From Sweltsa coloradensis (lineage: Eukaryota > Arthropoda > Insecta > Plecoptera > Chloroperlidae): a DNA stretch of 64,000 nt. Every line of letters begins with the position of its first letter. Position 1 is the stretch's first letter. Below the pieces are notes generated by a model. It worked only from the letters and a program-made list of their open reading frames with translations. It did no database searches and had not been told where the DNA came from. Positions 46,739 to 56,172 of the stretch are shown here, in pieces. A program made the translations under genes and the position numbers. The stretch spans positions 1,364,001-1,428,000 of the forward strand of contig JAMZAV010000112.1 of the NCBI GenBank assembly GCA_024449915.1, written 5' to 3'.

Positions 46739-46790
46739 AACTTAAGATGCAACCTCCTGATCAAAACGGCTGTAACATTTTGCCAATTGA

Positions 46791-46796
46791 TTTATA
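46791..46796 (-). promoter_or_regulatory. Possible TATA box
   Basis: TATAAA on the minus strand, about 53 bp upstream of the ATG at 46738, leaving room for a 20-25 nt leader. TATAAA is common in AT-rich DNA, so its weight rests on the exon call. Confidence 0.25.
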
Positions 46797-47564
46797 GCAC
46801 ATGGGCGGCTTGAAGCAAAGACGAACCATGCCTCGTTTTTAACTTGTTTGATTTGGAAATTTATATGGATAGGTAGGGATTATTGTTATTTTACCCAAAT
46901 AGACCATATATTTCTGCCTTACAGTGCCGGCTATAAACTTTAAATCCGACCTACGTGTAACCAAGGGACCATTGATCATCAAGCGAAGAGCAACCAAGTA
47001 TCATTCATCTCTTCTGATTTATAGCATGCCTACATCATAGACGTAAATATCACACAAAGATTCTAGCCTTCTAAAACAAATTAAAGCAACAGTTATGCAA
47101 GAAGATTTAGACGTTGAGATACACATTGAGGTCAGAGGAAATTTTGACATTTCCCTCTGAAAAAATTAATTTCTAATCGTCCAATCGTAAGTTCTAAAAA
47201 AGTCTTAATAATATAGACCCCTCCGCCCACTTATTATTTTAGAAATTAACCACACTGCCACGTGCGTTAAGGTTAATTCGCCCTGTTCGTACGGTTATAT
47301 GACAACACAGTAATTATGAAATTGTGCACAGATGCCACGAAAGTGAAAATTATGTGCTCTTAAATCACAAGTTTAAAGTAGTTATTTTGATTTTAAATAA
47401 CTTGATTTTTACCATTTCCGATTTTGTTTTAAAAAACTCAAATTTACAATTTTCGTGAATTGATCTGGTCGATTGATAATCTTCGAGTGTGTATGCTTTC
47501 TAGACAGCTGCGCAAGGTTGCACATACTTCGGATGCCTCCTGGCCGAACGAACCGCTATTTACC
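46797..47564. other. Unassigned
   Basis: Would be upstream of the 46.7-kb candidate gene. No repeat family recognised. Confidence 0.3.
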
Positions 47565-47640
47565 TAAAGTCTATCCATCATTGAAGTACAAAGTGACCAT
47601 CGACAGACGAGACCGGGATCGGTCGTCCCGTTAATTGTCT
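47565..47640 (+). repeat. Dispersed ~80-bp motif, plus copy
   Basis: CTATCCATCATTGAAGTACA, AAGTGACCATCGACAGACGA, then GGATCGGTCGTCCCGTTAA. A minus copy lies at 48365-48450. The 15-mer AAGTACAAAGTGACC occurs a third time, on the minus strand at about 33728-33745. Confidence 0.7.
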
Positions 47641-47679
47641 GCCTGCTGATATTCTTTATAACAGCCTTTGTGTGTACTT

Positions 47680-47895
47680 CGCGACCTTAGAATGACAAGG
47701 TTCCAACCCTTTTTTACCATTTTGAATTCGCAATGGGCTAAAAGGCAGATAGAACCTTATCATTCTACGATCACAACTGTGATATGAGAATGACATAAGG
47801 TTCTATCTGCTTTATAGCTATTGTGAAGCTTGGGAAGTTGCCCCAAAGTCCAAATGGTAAAATAGGGTTGGAACCTAGTCATTCTAAGGTCACGA
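47680..47895. mobile_element. Palindromic MITE-like element
   Basis: 216 bp that folds on itself over nearly its whole length. Ends: GCGACCTTAGAATGACAAGG, TTCCAACCC at the left; GGGTTGGAACC, TAGTCATTCTAAGGTCACG at the right. A second, inner pair is CAGATAGAACCTTATCATTC and GAATGACATAAGGTTCTATC. The inner pair resembles the outer one, so it may be a duplicated or nested end. Confidence 0.85.
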
Positions 47896-48364
47896 TTTGT
47901 GACCGAAATTGGGAGCGAACATGTTTTTTTTTCTACCTGCCTTCGCCCATTTCAAATTTATTGTGATGAAAATAATTTATTCAGCTAAATATTTTTTTTC
48001 TAATTGCAAACATTTAATAACGTGGTTCAAATGTGTAGCTTAAGTTATAAAATGCGTTTTTTCCCCTATACTTCTGTCTACGATCAAAACTGACTGAAAT
48101 ATATACGTATTATAATATTATTATAAAATATTATTAAAATATATTGCAGAAGCATTATCCGTAACTCAGTCAGTTTAAATCGTAGAATTTCGTCCAAAAA
48201 AATGAAACTCAAGACGCACGCTTAATATTTTAACAACGCTATTAGATATTTGCAATTAAACAAAAAAAAATATCAATAAATAAATAGAACAATAGAACAG
48301 GAAGAGAATGCAGCAGGTAGAAAACCCTCAGCTTCTAAGATGGTCTATTTAGGGAAACGGGGGC

Positions 48365-48450
48365 GACCGATACCTGACGCGTCCCTCGAAGGTCACTTTG
48401 TACTTCAAGGATGGATAGGCTTTAGTGCCAAACGTCTCCCTGATGTTCAG
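48365..48450 (-). repeat. Dispersed ~80-bp motif, minus copy
   Basis: Minus strand: AAGCCTATCCATCCTTGAAG, TACAAAGTGACCTTCGAGGG. It lies in an open frame (YPSLKYKVTFEG) that reaches about 60 codons, but because the motif is dispersed I treat it as repeat. Confidence 0.6.
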
Positions 48451-48973
48451 TGACCGACGTTTATTCCCGATCTCCATTGCAAACGTGTCTCGCAGCTCTC
48501 GAGGTCTCCAGACACTGATCTCGCCTCTGTTACTACCTAATGCTATTCAAATTGGATCTGCTCGGAATTGCTCTGCAGAAATTGGCTTAAGTAAAAATAA
48601 CAAATAGTGTCAGCTGAGCAACAATAAGTAAGGGACGTCCGAAACAAGGAACAACCAGGATAAAACAAGAGATAACGTATGCAAACTATGAACCATAAAT
48701 CTCGGCGAGTGGGTTACTTCAAGACATCAATTCAAACAAATCTCTGCGAATTTTATATTCAGACACTAATAAATGTGTCAGAAATGTCAGGAATTTGTCG
48801 TATTTTCTAGAAGGAAATAACTCATGAGTTCTCTGTCATAAATATAACATGAGATGCAGGGCTTTATTTGTTTCGCTAAGTCCGCCTTACGAATATTACA
48901 AGAAGCGATGTATGTGATGTGATAATGCGCCACTCGAGCCTATGATTGGCTAGGGAGGAAAGACCAACGCTGT
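48451..48973. other. Unassigned; open minus-strand frame noted
   Basis: At about 48370-48540 the minus strand is open without a start (RPRELRDTFAMEIGNKRRSL and onward). No family recognised, and the flanking splice signals are poor. Confidence 0.3.
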
Positions 48974-49437
48974 CTAGTTAGTTAGTTAGTTAGTTAATGT
49001 TGTTTTAGGGCACTCAACAGTTGAGTTATCAGTGCCCATGTCAATTGTATTGGAATCTTCCAAATTTTCTTTTTCCATAATTGTGGATTACCACCATGAT
49101 TTCTTCTTTCCAATGGGAGAAACGTAAGGGAAGACGAAGGGGGTTAATGGGAAGGAGTGAGGATGATGGATAGGATGGGTTAAACTGGGTGGGAACGGAG
49201 GAGTGCTCGTTGCAGAGAGGGCCGGCAAGTATGGAGACGAAAAAAGTGAAAGAAGAAAATAAATATGAGTAAGACTGTGTGAATGAAGAAAGGTGTGATA
49301 AAAAGTTGCGCGAGAGCTCTCTTTGCAACACGCACCCCAACCGGCCAGAGCTCGCCCTTAGTTTTGGGGAATACACTACTCCCCTACTCACAGGCCAAAC
49401 CACGGGAAGGTAGCGAGTTGGACTTGATCGAGTCTTA
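48974..49437 (-). mobile_element. Family H retroposed 3' end, copy 2
   Basis: Minus counterpart of 4495-4997, very similar over its length, with the tail as GTTAGTTAGTTAGTTA at 48976-48995 on the plus strand. The two copies agree in nearly every block and indicate recent activity. Confidence 0.85.
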
Positions 49438-49505
49438 GGTGTAGGGGGAGAAAAGGGAATGATACCGGGTACTCAACACATGGCTCACTAACTCGTCCAA
49501 GGTCA
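49433..49505 (+). mobile_element. Fold-back family, partial copy
   Basis: CTTAGGTGTAGGGGGAG, AATGATACCGGGTACTCAAC, ACATGGCTCACTAACTCGT: the centre and right arm of the 36534-36711 element. It directly abuts family H copy 2. Confidence 0.7.
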
Positions 49506-50181
49506 TAATTCACAACCGACAGGGGTAGCTCATGTGACGTGCAGCGTTTCTTATGAAAACTGTACCTCCCTAACGCCTAGCTTGTTCTCTGGACTGTACC
49601 GCCCTGAAGAGCCGAGCCCATACTAATGCCGACCTAGCTAGGTAATTGCCCTTGTCACAGCCCCCCAGTGGGTAAGATCCCCTCAAACCAGGCACTCGGT
49701 ATGGAAGGCACCAGTCCCGTCTTAAACCAACACAATCCTACCAATTTTGCCACCTTGAATTAAAAAAATAATTGCTTCGATATAAGAATCACCGTGGAAT
49801 TGGCCATAATCGCCTCTCGCGATCTAAGCGACGTCCTCTCTGTTTACGATGCGTTCCGTGCAGTTTATGGTAATAATATGCATTGCACCACTTGCATGCA
49901 AGTACACTCACGTGGAAACGTTGTAGACCTCGAAGGTAGCTCGAATAATACACAGTCGTAATGGATTGCGCATGAATCCAACGGAGTGCTCAAATCCCGA
50001 GTATTCATCTAAAGTAACAGTTACCTATTGATATAGCGTAAATTAACACCTCTAGCCTTTCGCAGTAATTTATTTGGAAGATTACGAAGTTCATTTGTGC
50101 AGAAATAATGATAACGTTATGTCAACTCTTGACTGGAAATAGCAGTTTACACTAAAATTATTATGAATAAGCCGTTCCTAT
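49506..50181. other. Unassigned
   Basis: No supported gene or repeat. Confidence 0.35.
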
Positions 50182-50938
50182 TTGGATGAGCGTAGCGAGC
50201 GAAGCGAAGATTCCATTTCACTACACTGGAGAAAAAAATCCGGAATGTTTTTTTTTTCCGTATTTTTGTCTGTTTGTCCACACGATTCCGGCTAAACCGA
50301 TACTCCGATTGCGATGAAATTTTATGGAGACCTTCGAAATCTCTGAACTCAGAACTGCCACGTTTTTGAGCGCAATCGAAAAATTATTTCTAATGAAAAT
50401 CGCAAATTTTCTTTTTTTTTCGATTTTTAAAAAAGTTCTTCGACTTATAACATCTACATGCTTAATCCTATTTTAATGATTTTTTTTACAGAACCTTAAT
50501 TTTATGAATTAAAATATTCGTGTGAAATTTGAGAACAATCGAAAAATTATTTCTCATGAAAATCGAAATTTTACGGGTTTTTTCTTTTTTTTAACAATTC
50601 TTTCACTTATAACACCTACATGCTTTATCCTATTGTAATGATTTTTTCACAGAACCTTAATTTTATGAATTATTATATTCGTGTAAAATTTGAGCGCAAT
50701 CGAATAATTATTTGTTATGAAAATAGCAATTTTACGATTTTTTTCTTTTTTTAAAATTACGATTAAGAAAAAATAAAAGAATAAAGTTAATTTTTTATTT
50801 AATTTAATTTAATTTTAAAAAAAATCGACTTAGTAATAATTTTTTCACAAAACAACAGAAAATCTGCATAACACATGGCAGGTCAATGCACCAATTACGC
50901 TCATCCAACAACGCGGCGGGACTTAAGCGTTTTCCTAG
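50182..50938 (+). mobile_element. Helentron-like subfamily A, full-length copy 3
   Basis: 757 bp. 5' TTGGATGAGCGTAGCGAGCG; 3' TACGCTCATCCAACAACGCG, GCGGGACTTAAGCG, TTTTCCTAG. The 13-bp subterminal repeats (TTGGATGAGCGTA/TACGCTCATCCAA) are inverted except for one base, and the AACGC/GCGTT stem is perfect. Confidence 0.85.
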
Positions 50939-50967
50939 TTACGGCGTTTGAATCCAAAAAATATGTA

Positions 50968-51538
50968 CTAGGCTGCTTCGCGAACGCTTTTTTTAGTCGC
51001 GTTGATGGATGAGCTTTTTTATAAGTTTTTAGTTTGCGTGGGATCCTTTTACTTTTGCAAGTGCTTTTTGAACGCATTGTAGGTGATTGTTGTCAAGTTT
51101 CTATTGTTACTTGTTAATTGGTATTACCTAAAAAAACTTATATTAAAACCTTTATTTCTATAGATTCTGGCTAACTTTTCCAACTTTTTCTTTCAAAAGG
51201 TACTACATCACCAAAATTTTAATGTCCATGTAAAATATGAACGTTTTAGCCCCACCCGTTTGATCAGAATCGGCTCAAATGTCACGAAAATATCGCACTA
51301 AAAATCGAAGAATATCGTAAAAGTACGATATTCATGAGAAATATTTCTTTAATTGTACCCAAAAACGTGGCAGGTCTAAGTTCAGAGATTTCGAAGGTCT
51401 TCTCCAATTTTCATCAAGATCACATATGCCGTTTGCCCGGTAGAAAGCTACCAAATAAACAAACAAACAAAAAACAAAAAACCCGAGCTAATTTTTTGGG
51501 GGTCAGTTAAAATTGAAGTCTTCGCTTCGCTTATCCAA
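50968..51538 (-). mobile_element. Helentron-like subfamily B, full-length short copy 2
   Basis: 571 bp, minus orientation, tail-to-tail with 50182-50938 (29 bp between 3' ends). 3' end: CATCCATCAACGCGAC, AAAGCGTTCGCGAAGCAG, CCTAG. Confidence 0.8.
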
Positions 51539-51771
51539 TAAACTATAGTGTTCTTAAAATTTAAAAGAAAAAAAAACGTTGGGGGGGGGGGGGAGATGAT
51601 TAAATGTTTACACTCTTAAAATTAATCAAAGTACACAAAAACATGAAAATAAGATTTTTTAAACTAGTGAGTAAGTTAGTATGAATATGAAACAATAAAA
51701 ATACTTATGCTTAATACTAATAAGCTTCAAATAATACCGAACTAAGACTGTCGTCGATACAATTAAATTAA
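51539..51771. other. Unassigned, with poly-G run
   Basis: A run of about 15 G at 51580-51595 follows AAAAAACGTT. Otherwise AT-rich. Confidence 0.4.
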
Positions 51772-51893
51772 GGCAATCGATCCAGAAAAAAACAATTAAA
51801 TAAAAGCAATCTATCCAGAAAAAAACACAATTAAATGATGGCAATCTATCCAGAAAAAAACACAATTAAATAAAAGCAATCTATCCAGAAATA
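51772..51893. repeat. Minisatellite, ~35-bp unit, about 3.5 copies
   Basis: Unit: GCAATCTATCCAGAAAAAAA, CACAATTAAATAAAA. Confidence 0.9.
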
Positions 51894-51906
51894 AAAAAAA
51901 ACTCAG

Positions 51907-52040
51907 CGGGATGGCTTTAGCATATCGGTAAAGCACCCGACCGGCTATTGGGAAACCGGGGTTCGATACCCCGCAGAGATGTTTATTTTTATTTTTATGA
52001 TCAATTACACCTACGGGAGTATTTCGCGACTAATGAAATT
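51907..52040 (+). mobile_element. SINE with Ala-like tRNA head and family F tail
   Basis: Head: GATGGCTTTAGCATATCGGT as D arm, stem CCCGA/TTGGG around loop CCGGCTA (anticodon GGC), and a perfect T arm CCGGGGTTCGATACCCCG. The body is T-rich, and the tail CAATTACACCTACGGGAGTA, TTTCGCGACTAATGAAAT corresponds to the tail of family F. The head is different from that of the other F copies. Confidence 0.8.
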
Positions 52041-52173
52041 ATGAAACAGTTAAGCAGTTCCACGCACGCGGCCGGTTGGTATCTCGTGGCTTACAGAGCC
52101 CACAGTCTGAAGTGCTAAGTTGCACACTTGTGTAACTCGTCTGAACTCGAAGACGAGAGAAGAGATTTAAGAG

Positions 52174-52521
52174 GATGGGATAGTCGCGAAATTAAAACCA
52201 CGCAGAATTACAGTTTTTTCGTGATATCCCGAGAACGATGCAAAATATCTAAAAACTGATTCGAGACAATTATGTGGTTTTGTGAGAACTATAGCCTGTA
52301 CGATAAAATATTGTATCGTTGAACTTTAATTAATTAAATGCATATCTAAAATACAAATCGCACCGATTATTATATTTTTATATTTTTACTTGCATTATAT
52401 TGTACTAACAAAACCACATAGCTGTCTAGAATCAGTTTTTAGATAATTATTTTACATCATTCTCTCGATATCATGAAAAAACTGTAATTTTGCAAGGTTT
52501 TAATTTCGCGACTATCCCATC
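52174..52521. mobile_element. Non-autonomous DNA element with ~110-bp inverted repeats
   Basis: Ends: GATGGGATAGTCGCGAAATT, AAAACC and the exact complement. The arms continue with small gaps for about 110 bp to ATGTGGTTTTGT (left) and ACAAAACCACAT (right). ATTTAAG occurs just outside both ends (52165-52171 and 52523-52529), with 1-2 extra bases that leave the exact border open. Long inverted repeats and a 7-9-bp duplication fit Mutator-like elements. There is no transposase. Confidence 0.8.
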
Positions 52522-52599
52522 AATTTAAGCCCGGTATGAAAATAATAAAAAAAATAAAGCCTAAGTCTGTAATCTGTAAAACGTAACATTATTATGTGT

Positions 52600-52607
52600 T
52601 TAAACAT

Positions 52608-52642
<35 letters not shown>

Positions 52643-52674
52643 TTTTTTTTTTTTTTTTATTTATTTATTTATAT

Positions 52675-52713
<39 letters not shown>

Positions 52714-52830
52714 TTACGTCTATCCTATTCGGTTATAAAAACTGATTTACAAAGGAGGACAACTAAATAAATCTAATTACATAGATGCAGACACAACAAT
52801 GAACTTTGAAATAGTAATACAAAAAACAAA
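52600..52830 (-). mobile_element. LINE/SINE 3' end with long (TTTA)n
   Basis: About 110 bp of TTTA repeats with a T run inside (52640-52660), then CGTCTATCCTATTCGGTTAT and AACTGATTTACAAAGGAGGA, CAACTAAATAAATCTAATTA. It matches 33170-33300 closely. Confidence 0.8.
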
Positions 52831-53480
52831 CAAAAAAGTAAAAAGTAAAAAGTAAACATCGGTTAAGATTAATCGATGGTAGGATCAAAACACCAAAAAG
52901 TAACGTGTATAACACTATAGTATAACACTATAGGTGTAACTAAGCAGCAGTTTATGATATAACGAAAAAAAATATATTCCTCATGAATTTGTACAATGAT
53001 TAGAATCCTCAACCCCTCAAAAATATTTTTATCAATAAACGTTCAAATAAAAGAATGATTCGTCCTCTTGAAGAAATCTTCCCTACTTGCTATTCCGCCC
53101 CCAGTTTCCCGGCATAAACTCCCTGTTTATGTAAATTAAATTACTTCGAGTCAAAACGGGAACGTTTCACTAACTTGTTTACATAGAGAAGAACACAAAT
53201 GTAAATGATTCGCTCGCAGAGATTGATTTGTCGGCGATTGAATATTTTAGCTTGGTTTTCGATGACGATGAAATTCAACAAACAAACAATCTAATTTGCA
53301 TAAAGTGGTAAAAGGCAGTCGTATAAAAGAGGGGTAAACAGGGTGAGGTCGTAGAGAAGACGGGGGTGGCGGGGGGGGGGATCTCGAACCTTATCACGTG
53401 TTTGTTGTGTTTTGTTTACCAACACCAGCAGGGTGATTCTCTATGGTCTGCGTTAAATGTGACAAATGAAAAAAATTAGA
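52831..53480. other. Unassigned
   Basis: A short G run near 53370. Nothing supported. Confidence 0.35.
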
Positions 53481-53791
53481 ACAGTCAAACCTTACACAAT
53501 CAAAAGCTATGAGATTTAAAAGAAATGCCAAGCTTAAGTACCCTTCTTCATTTTTGCACTCACATAAATTCACTTTGCCCTGTGACTACATCCTTTCAAA
53601 GCGCGGCAAAATTTTATTTGCAACTATTGTTTTAAATGTAAAAGTTCTCACGCAAATTTATTTTGCCAAGCTTTGCTAGGATGCAGTCACAGGGCAAAGT
53701 GAATGTAAGTAATTGCAAAAATGTAGGATGGCACATAAGCTTGGCATTCCTTTTAGATCTCATTGCTTTTGATTGTGTAAGGTTTGGCTGT
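53481..53791. mobile_element. Fold-back element with ~130-bp arms
   Basis: Ends ACAGTCAAACCTTACACAAT and ATTGTGTAAGGTTTGGCTGT pair with one mismatch. Pairing continues through AATGCCAAGCTTA/TAAGCTTGGCATT and CACTTTGCCCTGTGACT/AGTCACAGGGCAAAGTG. The 66-residue ORF at 53663-53863 overlaps the right arm and is not a gene. Confidence 0.85.
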
Positions 53792-54015
53792 ATTTTTGCA
53801 AGTTTTTTGTTTTTTTGTGGGATCTCATTACTTTTTCAAGTTCCATTGCAAAATTATTTGTAAAAATATAATATATAATGTAATTATTTTATTGAAGTCG
53901 ATTTAATTGCAATAGTATTACTTATTAACAATAGAATGTGAAATACCTAGTGGTCCAAAGACTTGCTTTTGTACACAATGTAGCTGATCATTGTTAAGTA
54001 ACTATAGTTACTTAA

Positions 54016-54127
54016 TATTTAAATACAATTCTGAAGTTAAAAAAATCCATCCCGCTCGGGGTTCGAGACCGAGTCTCCCACATTCGAGGTAGGCGCCTTA
54101 GCCAACTAGACCACCGAGACGGTAACT
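54016..54127 (-). mobile_element. Family F SINE, copy 5
   Basis: Minus strand: CCGTCTCGGTGGTCTAGTTG, GCTAAGGCGCCTACC, TCGAATGTGGGAGACTCGG, then the body CGGGATGGATTTTTTTAACT. The 3' tail beyond TATTTAAATATTAAG is missing. Confidence 0.85.
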
Positions 54128-54316
54128 AAACTTCTGAAAATATTGTAGTTGCATTATAGATCTGAATGTAAGGAACAGTGCTGCAACGAATATCTGTTGC
54201 CTTAGAACTGACCAAACAAACATTATTTAAATGGTTTTCATTACCTTACGCAGGTATGAGCGAGGGTTTATTTCTCGATTTCTATAATGCAATTACAATT
54301 CAGAAGTTAAATAGTT

Positions 54317-54472
54317 ACCGTCTCGGTGGTCTAGTTGGCTAAGGCGCCTACCTGGAATGTGGGAGACTCGGGTTTGAACCCAGATCGGGATGGATTTTTT
54401 AAGTACTGAACTGTATAAAAAATATTAACAATTCCATCTACGGGAGTGTTTCCCAACCAACCAAATCGACAT
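54317..54472 (+). mobile_element. Family F SINE, copy 6, most complete
   Basis: Head ACCGTCTCGGTGGTCTAGTT, GGCTAAGGCGCCTACCTGGA (stem CCTAC/GTGGG, anticodon GGA), B box CGGGTTTGAACCC. Tail AATTCCATCTACGGGAGTGT, TTCCCAACCAACCAAATCGA. With 54016-54127 it forms an inverted pair that also shares about 45 bp upstream of the head (TCTATAATGCAA, CAGAAGTT). Confidence 0.85.
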
Positions 54473-54484
54473 ATAGTTATACTT

Positions 54485-54652
54485 GTTGATTATATGCCTG
54501 TAAAAGGCTTATATTGAAACCTTTATTTGGAAGCCTTCCAGCAAACTTTTCAACTTTTTCTTTCAAAAGGCACTACATCACTATTATTACCATAATATCT
54601 TTGTAAAATATGAACGTTGTAGCCCTACCCGTTTGGTCAGAATCGCTTGGCA
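54485..54652 (-). mobile_element. Helentron-like subfamily B fragment
   Basis: On the plus strand: GAAACCTTTATTTGGAAGCC, CAACTTTTTCTTTCAAAAGG, CGTTTGGTCAGAATCG. It matches the interior of 50968-51538; both ends are missing. Confidence 0.75.
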
Positions 54653-55888
54653 ACTGGAACTGACGAATTAGACAGACGTAATAACTAACATCCTTTAATT
54701 AAGTGATTTTTGGGCATGTTTCAAGTCATTTTTTCACCAAGAAGGAACGATCGTAACCAACCAAATTTGGCATGTGTTGTCAGGTACCTAAATCCCCCCG
54801 ATTTTGATAGTTTTCAAGTTTACATCACGTTTTATGACGGCTGTGTGACACTTTGAAATCACCCCAACTTTGCTTGCTGAAAAGGTGCTTGAGTGTGTAA
54901 CGCCACAGCTTGGCTGCGGCGCCCTAACGGGCACCTAGATAAAGAAACTCCACCATGTTAAACATATTATAATGGCTTTAAAATAAAATTTTACTCCGAT
55001 TTTAGAGAATTTCCCTGCTGCACTTTCTGCAAACAGCATTGACTTCATCAAACATCATGATCGTTTTCTAAATTCTCCTTACCCATTAAAAAAAAACTAA
55101 ACTGAAAATGAATGCGAACATATTAGGCACAAGCCAAAATATAAGACATACTGAAGTGTGATGGTAAGTTTATAAAAAGACGACTCTACTTTTCAACTTA
55201 GCGTTTTGTCAAATCAAGAAGGCCACCGACGATATGTAAACGCAAAGAAAGTCCACTTACTTTTGATCTGGCCAAATTAATATAGTATTATAAACCCTGC
55301 AAAGGACTCACCTCGCACAATGAGATAATAATTTATCGATCTCTTTGAATAGGATTAAAAACGTCCACCATCTAAACAAATTAGAATGTTAACATCTTCC
55401 ATTTCCATACGTCCGAGCAGTATGGATGGCGAGAAATAATTCTCTCTGCAGACGATTTAATGAAGAAAGCTCGGAAATTGTTTTCCAGCATAACCACTGT
55501 CTCAACAATATTTATATTTTATAAATAGATATATATATATAATTTCTTAGACTACGAATAAATTAATAGATTTTTAAATGTATGTTTATTGATTTACTGA
55601 TTTAGCCTACCAACGATGATTTTTTGCAATGTATGTTGTATTTTGTTGAGTATTTTTGAAATGCAAGTATGTTTTAATTTCAAATTCAAATTTTTCAAAG
55701 TATTTGTATCTCGTATTTGAAAATATTGTGTTTTAACGTATTATGTTAATTAATTTTTGTAAACCATTTTTTATTTTTATTTTGCCCATCTCTGAAAACA
55801 AATAAAAGAACATATAGCAACCAACTGAAAATGACTTTCAGTTGACCTGAGAACACTTATGCAGCATGCAATACCAGCATTTTGTATT
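54653..55888. other. Unassigned
   Basis: No supported gene or repeat; AT-rich to the right. Confidence 0.35.
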
Positions 55889-55960
55889 GGTTTCGTTAAT
55901 CTCGTGAGTCTATCCCTGCTTTAATTCAGATGAGTCCGGGTTCGATTTCCGTCCAAGCCT
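55889..55960 (+). mobile_element. tRNA-headed SINE-like sequence (single copy)
   Basis: GTTAATCTCGTGAGTC as D-arm-like, then ATCCCTGCTTTAATTCAG and a clear B box GTCCGGGTTCGATTTCCG. The A box is degenerate, so it is not a functional tRNA gene. Confidence 0.4.
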
Positions 55961-56128
55961 CATAAATATAACATAAAATATACCAATCGTATAATAATAT
56001 GGTATAATGGAATGCAAACTTTGACTTTGAAGTCGTCCAAGATATGCATCACATAACAGACTGCATATATTCTGAAACGCACTTTCATTATCTGGTTGCA
56101 ATACGTATTATTATCTTTTGGACAAACA

Positions 56129-56172
56129 ACGCAACGCATCGCAACGCAACGCAACGCAACACACCAACGCAA
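56129..56172. repeat. (CAACG)n microsatellite
   Basis: About eight CAACG-like units (CGCAACGCAACGCAACG). Confidence 0.9.

Noticed and set aside
48370..48545. Minus-strand exon (RPRELRDTFAMEIGNKRRSL...)
   Set aside because: The best conserved part is a dispersed repeat with another copy 0.8 kb away, and the acceptor side has no pyrimidine tract.
51907..51975. A functional tRNA-Ala gene
   Set aside because: The T arm is perfect, but the acceptor stem does not pair and position 33 is C; a SINE tail follows.
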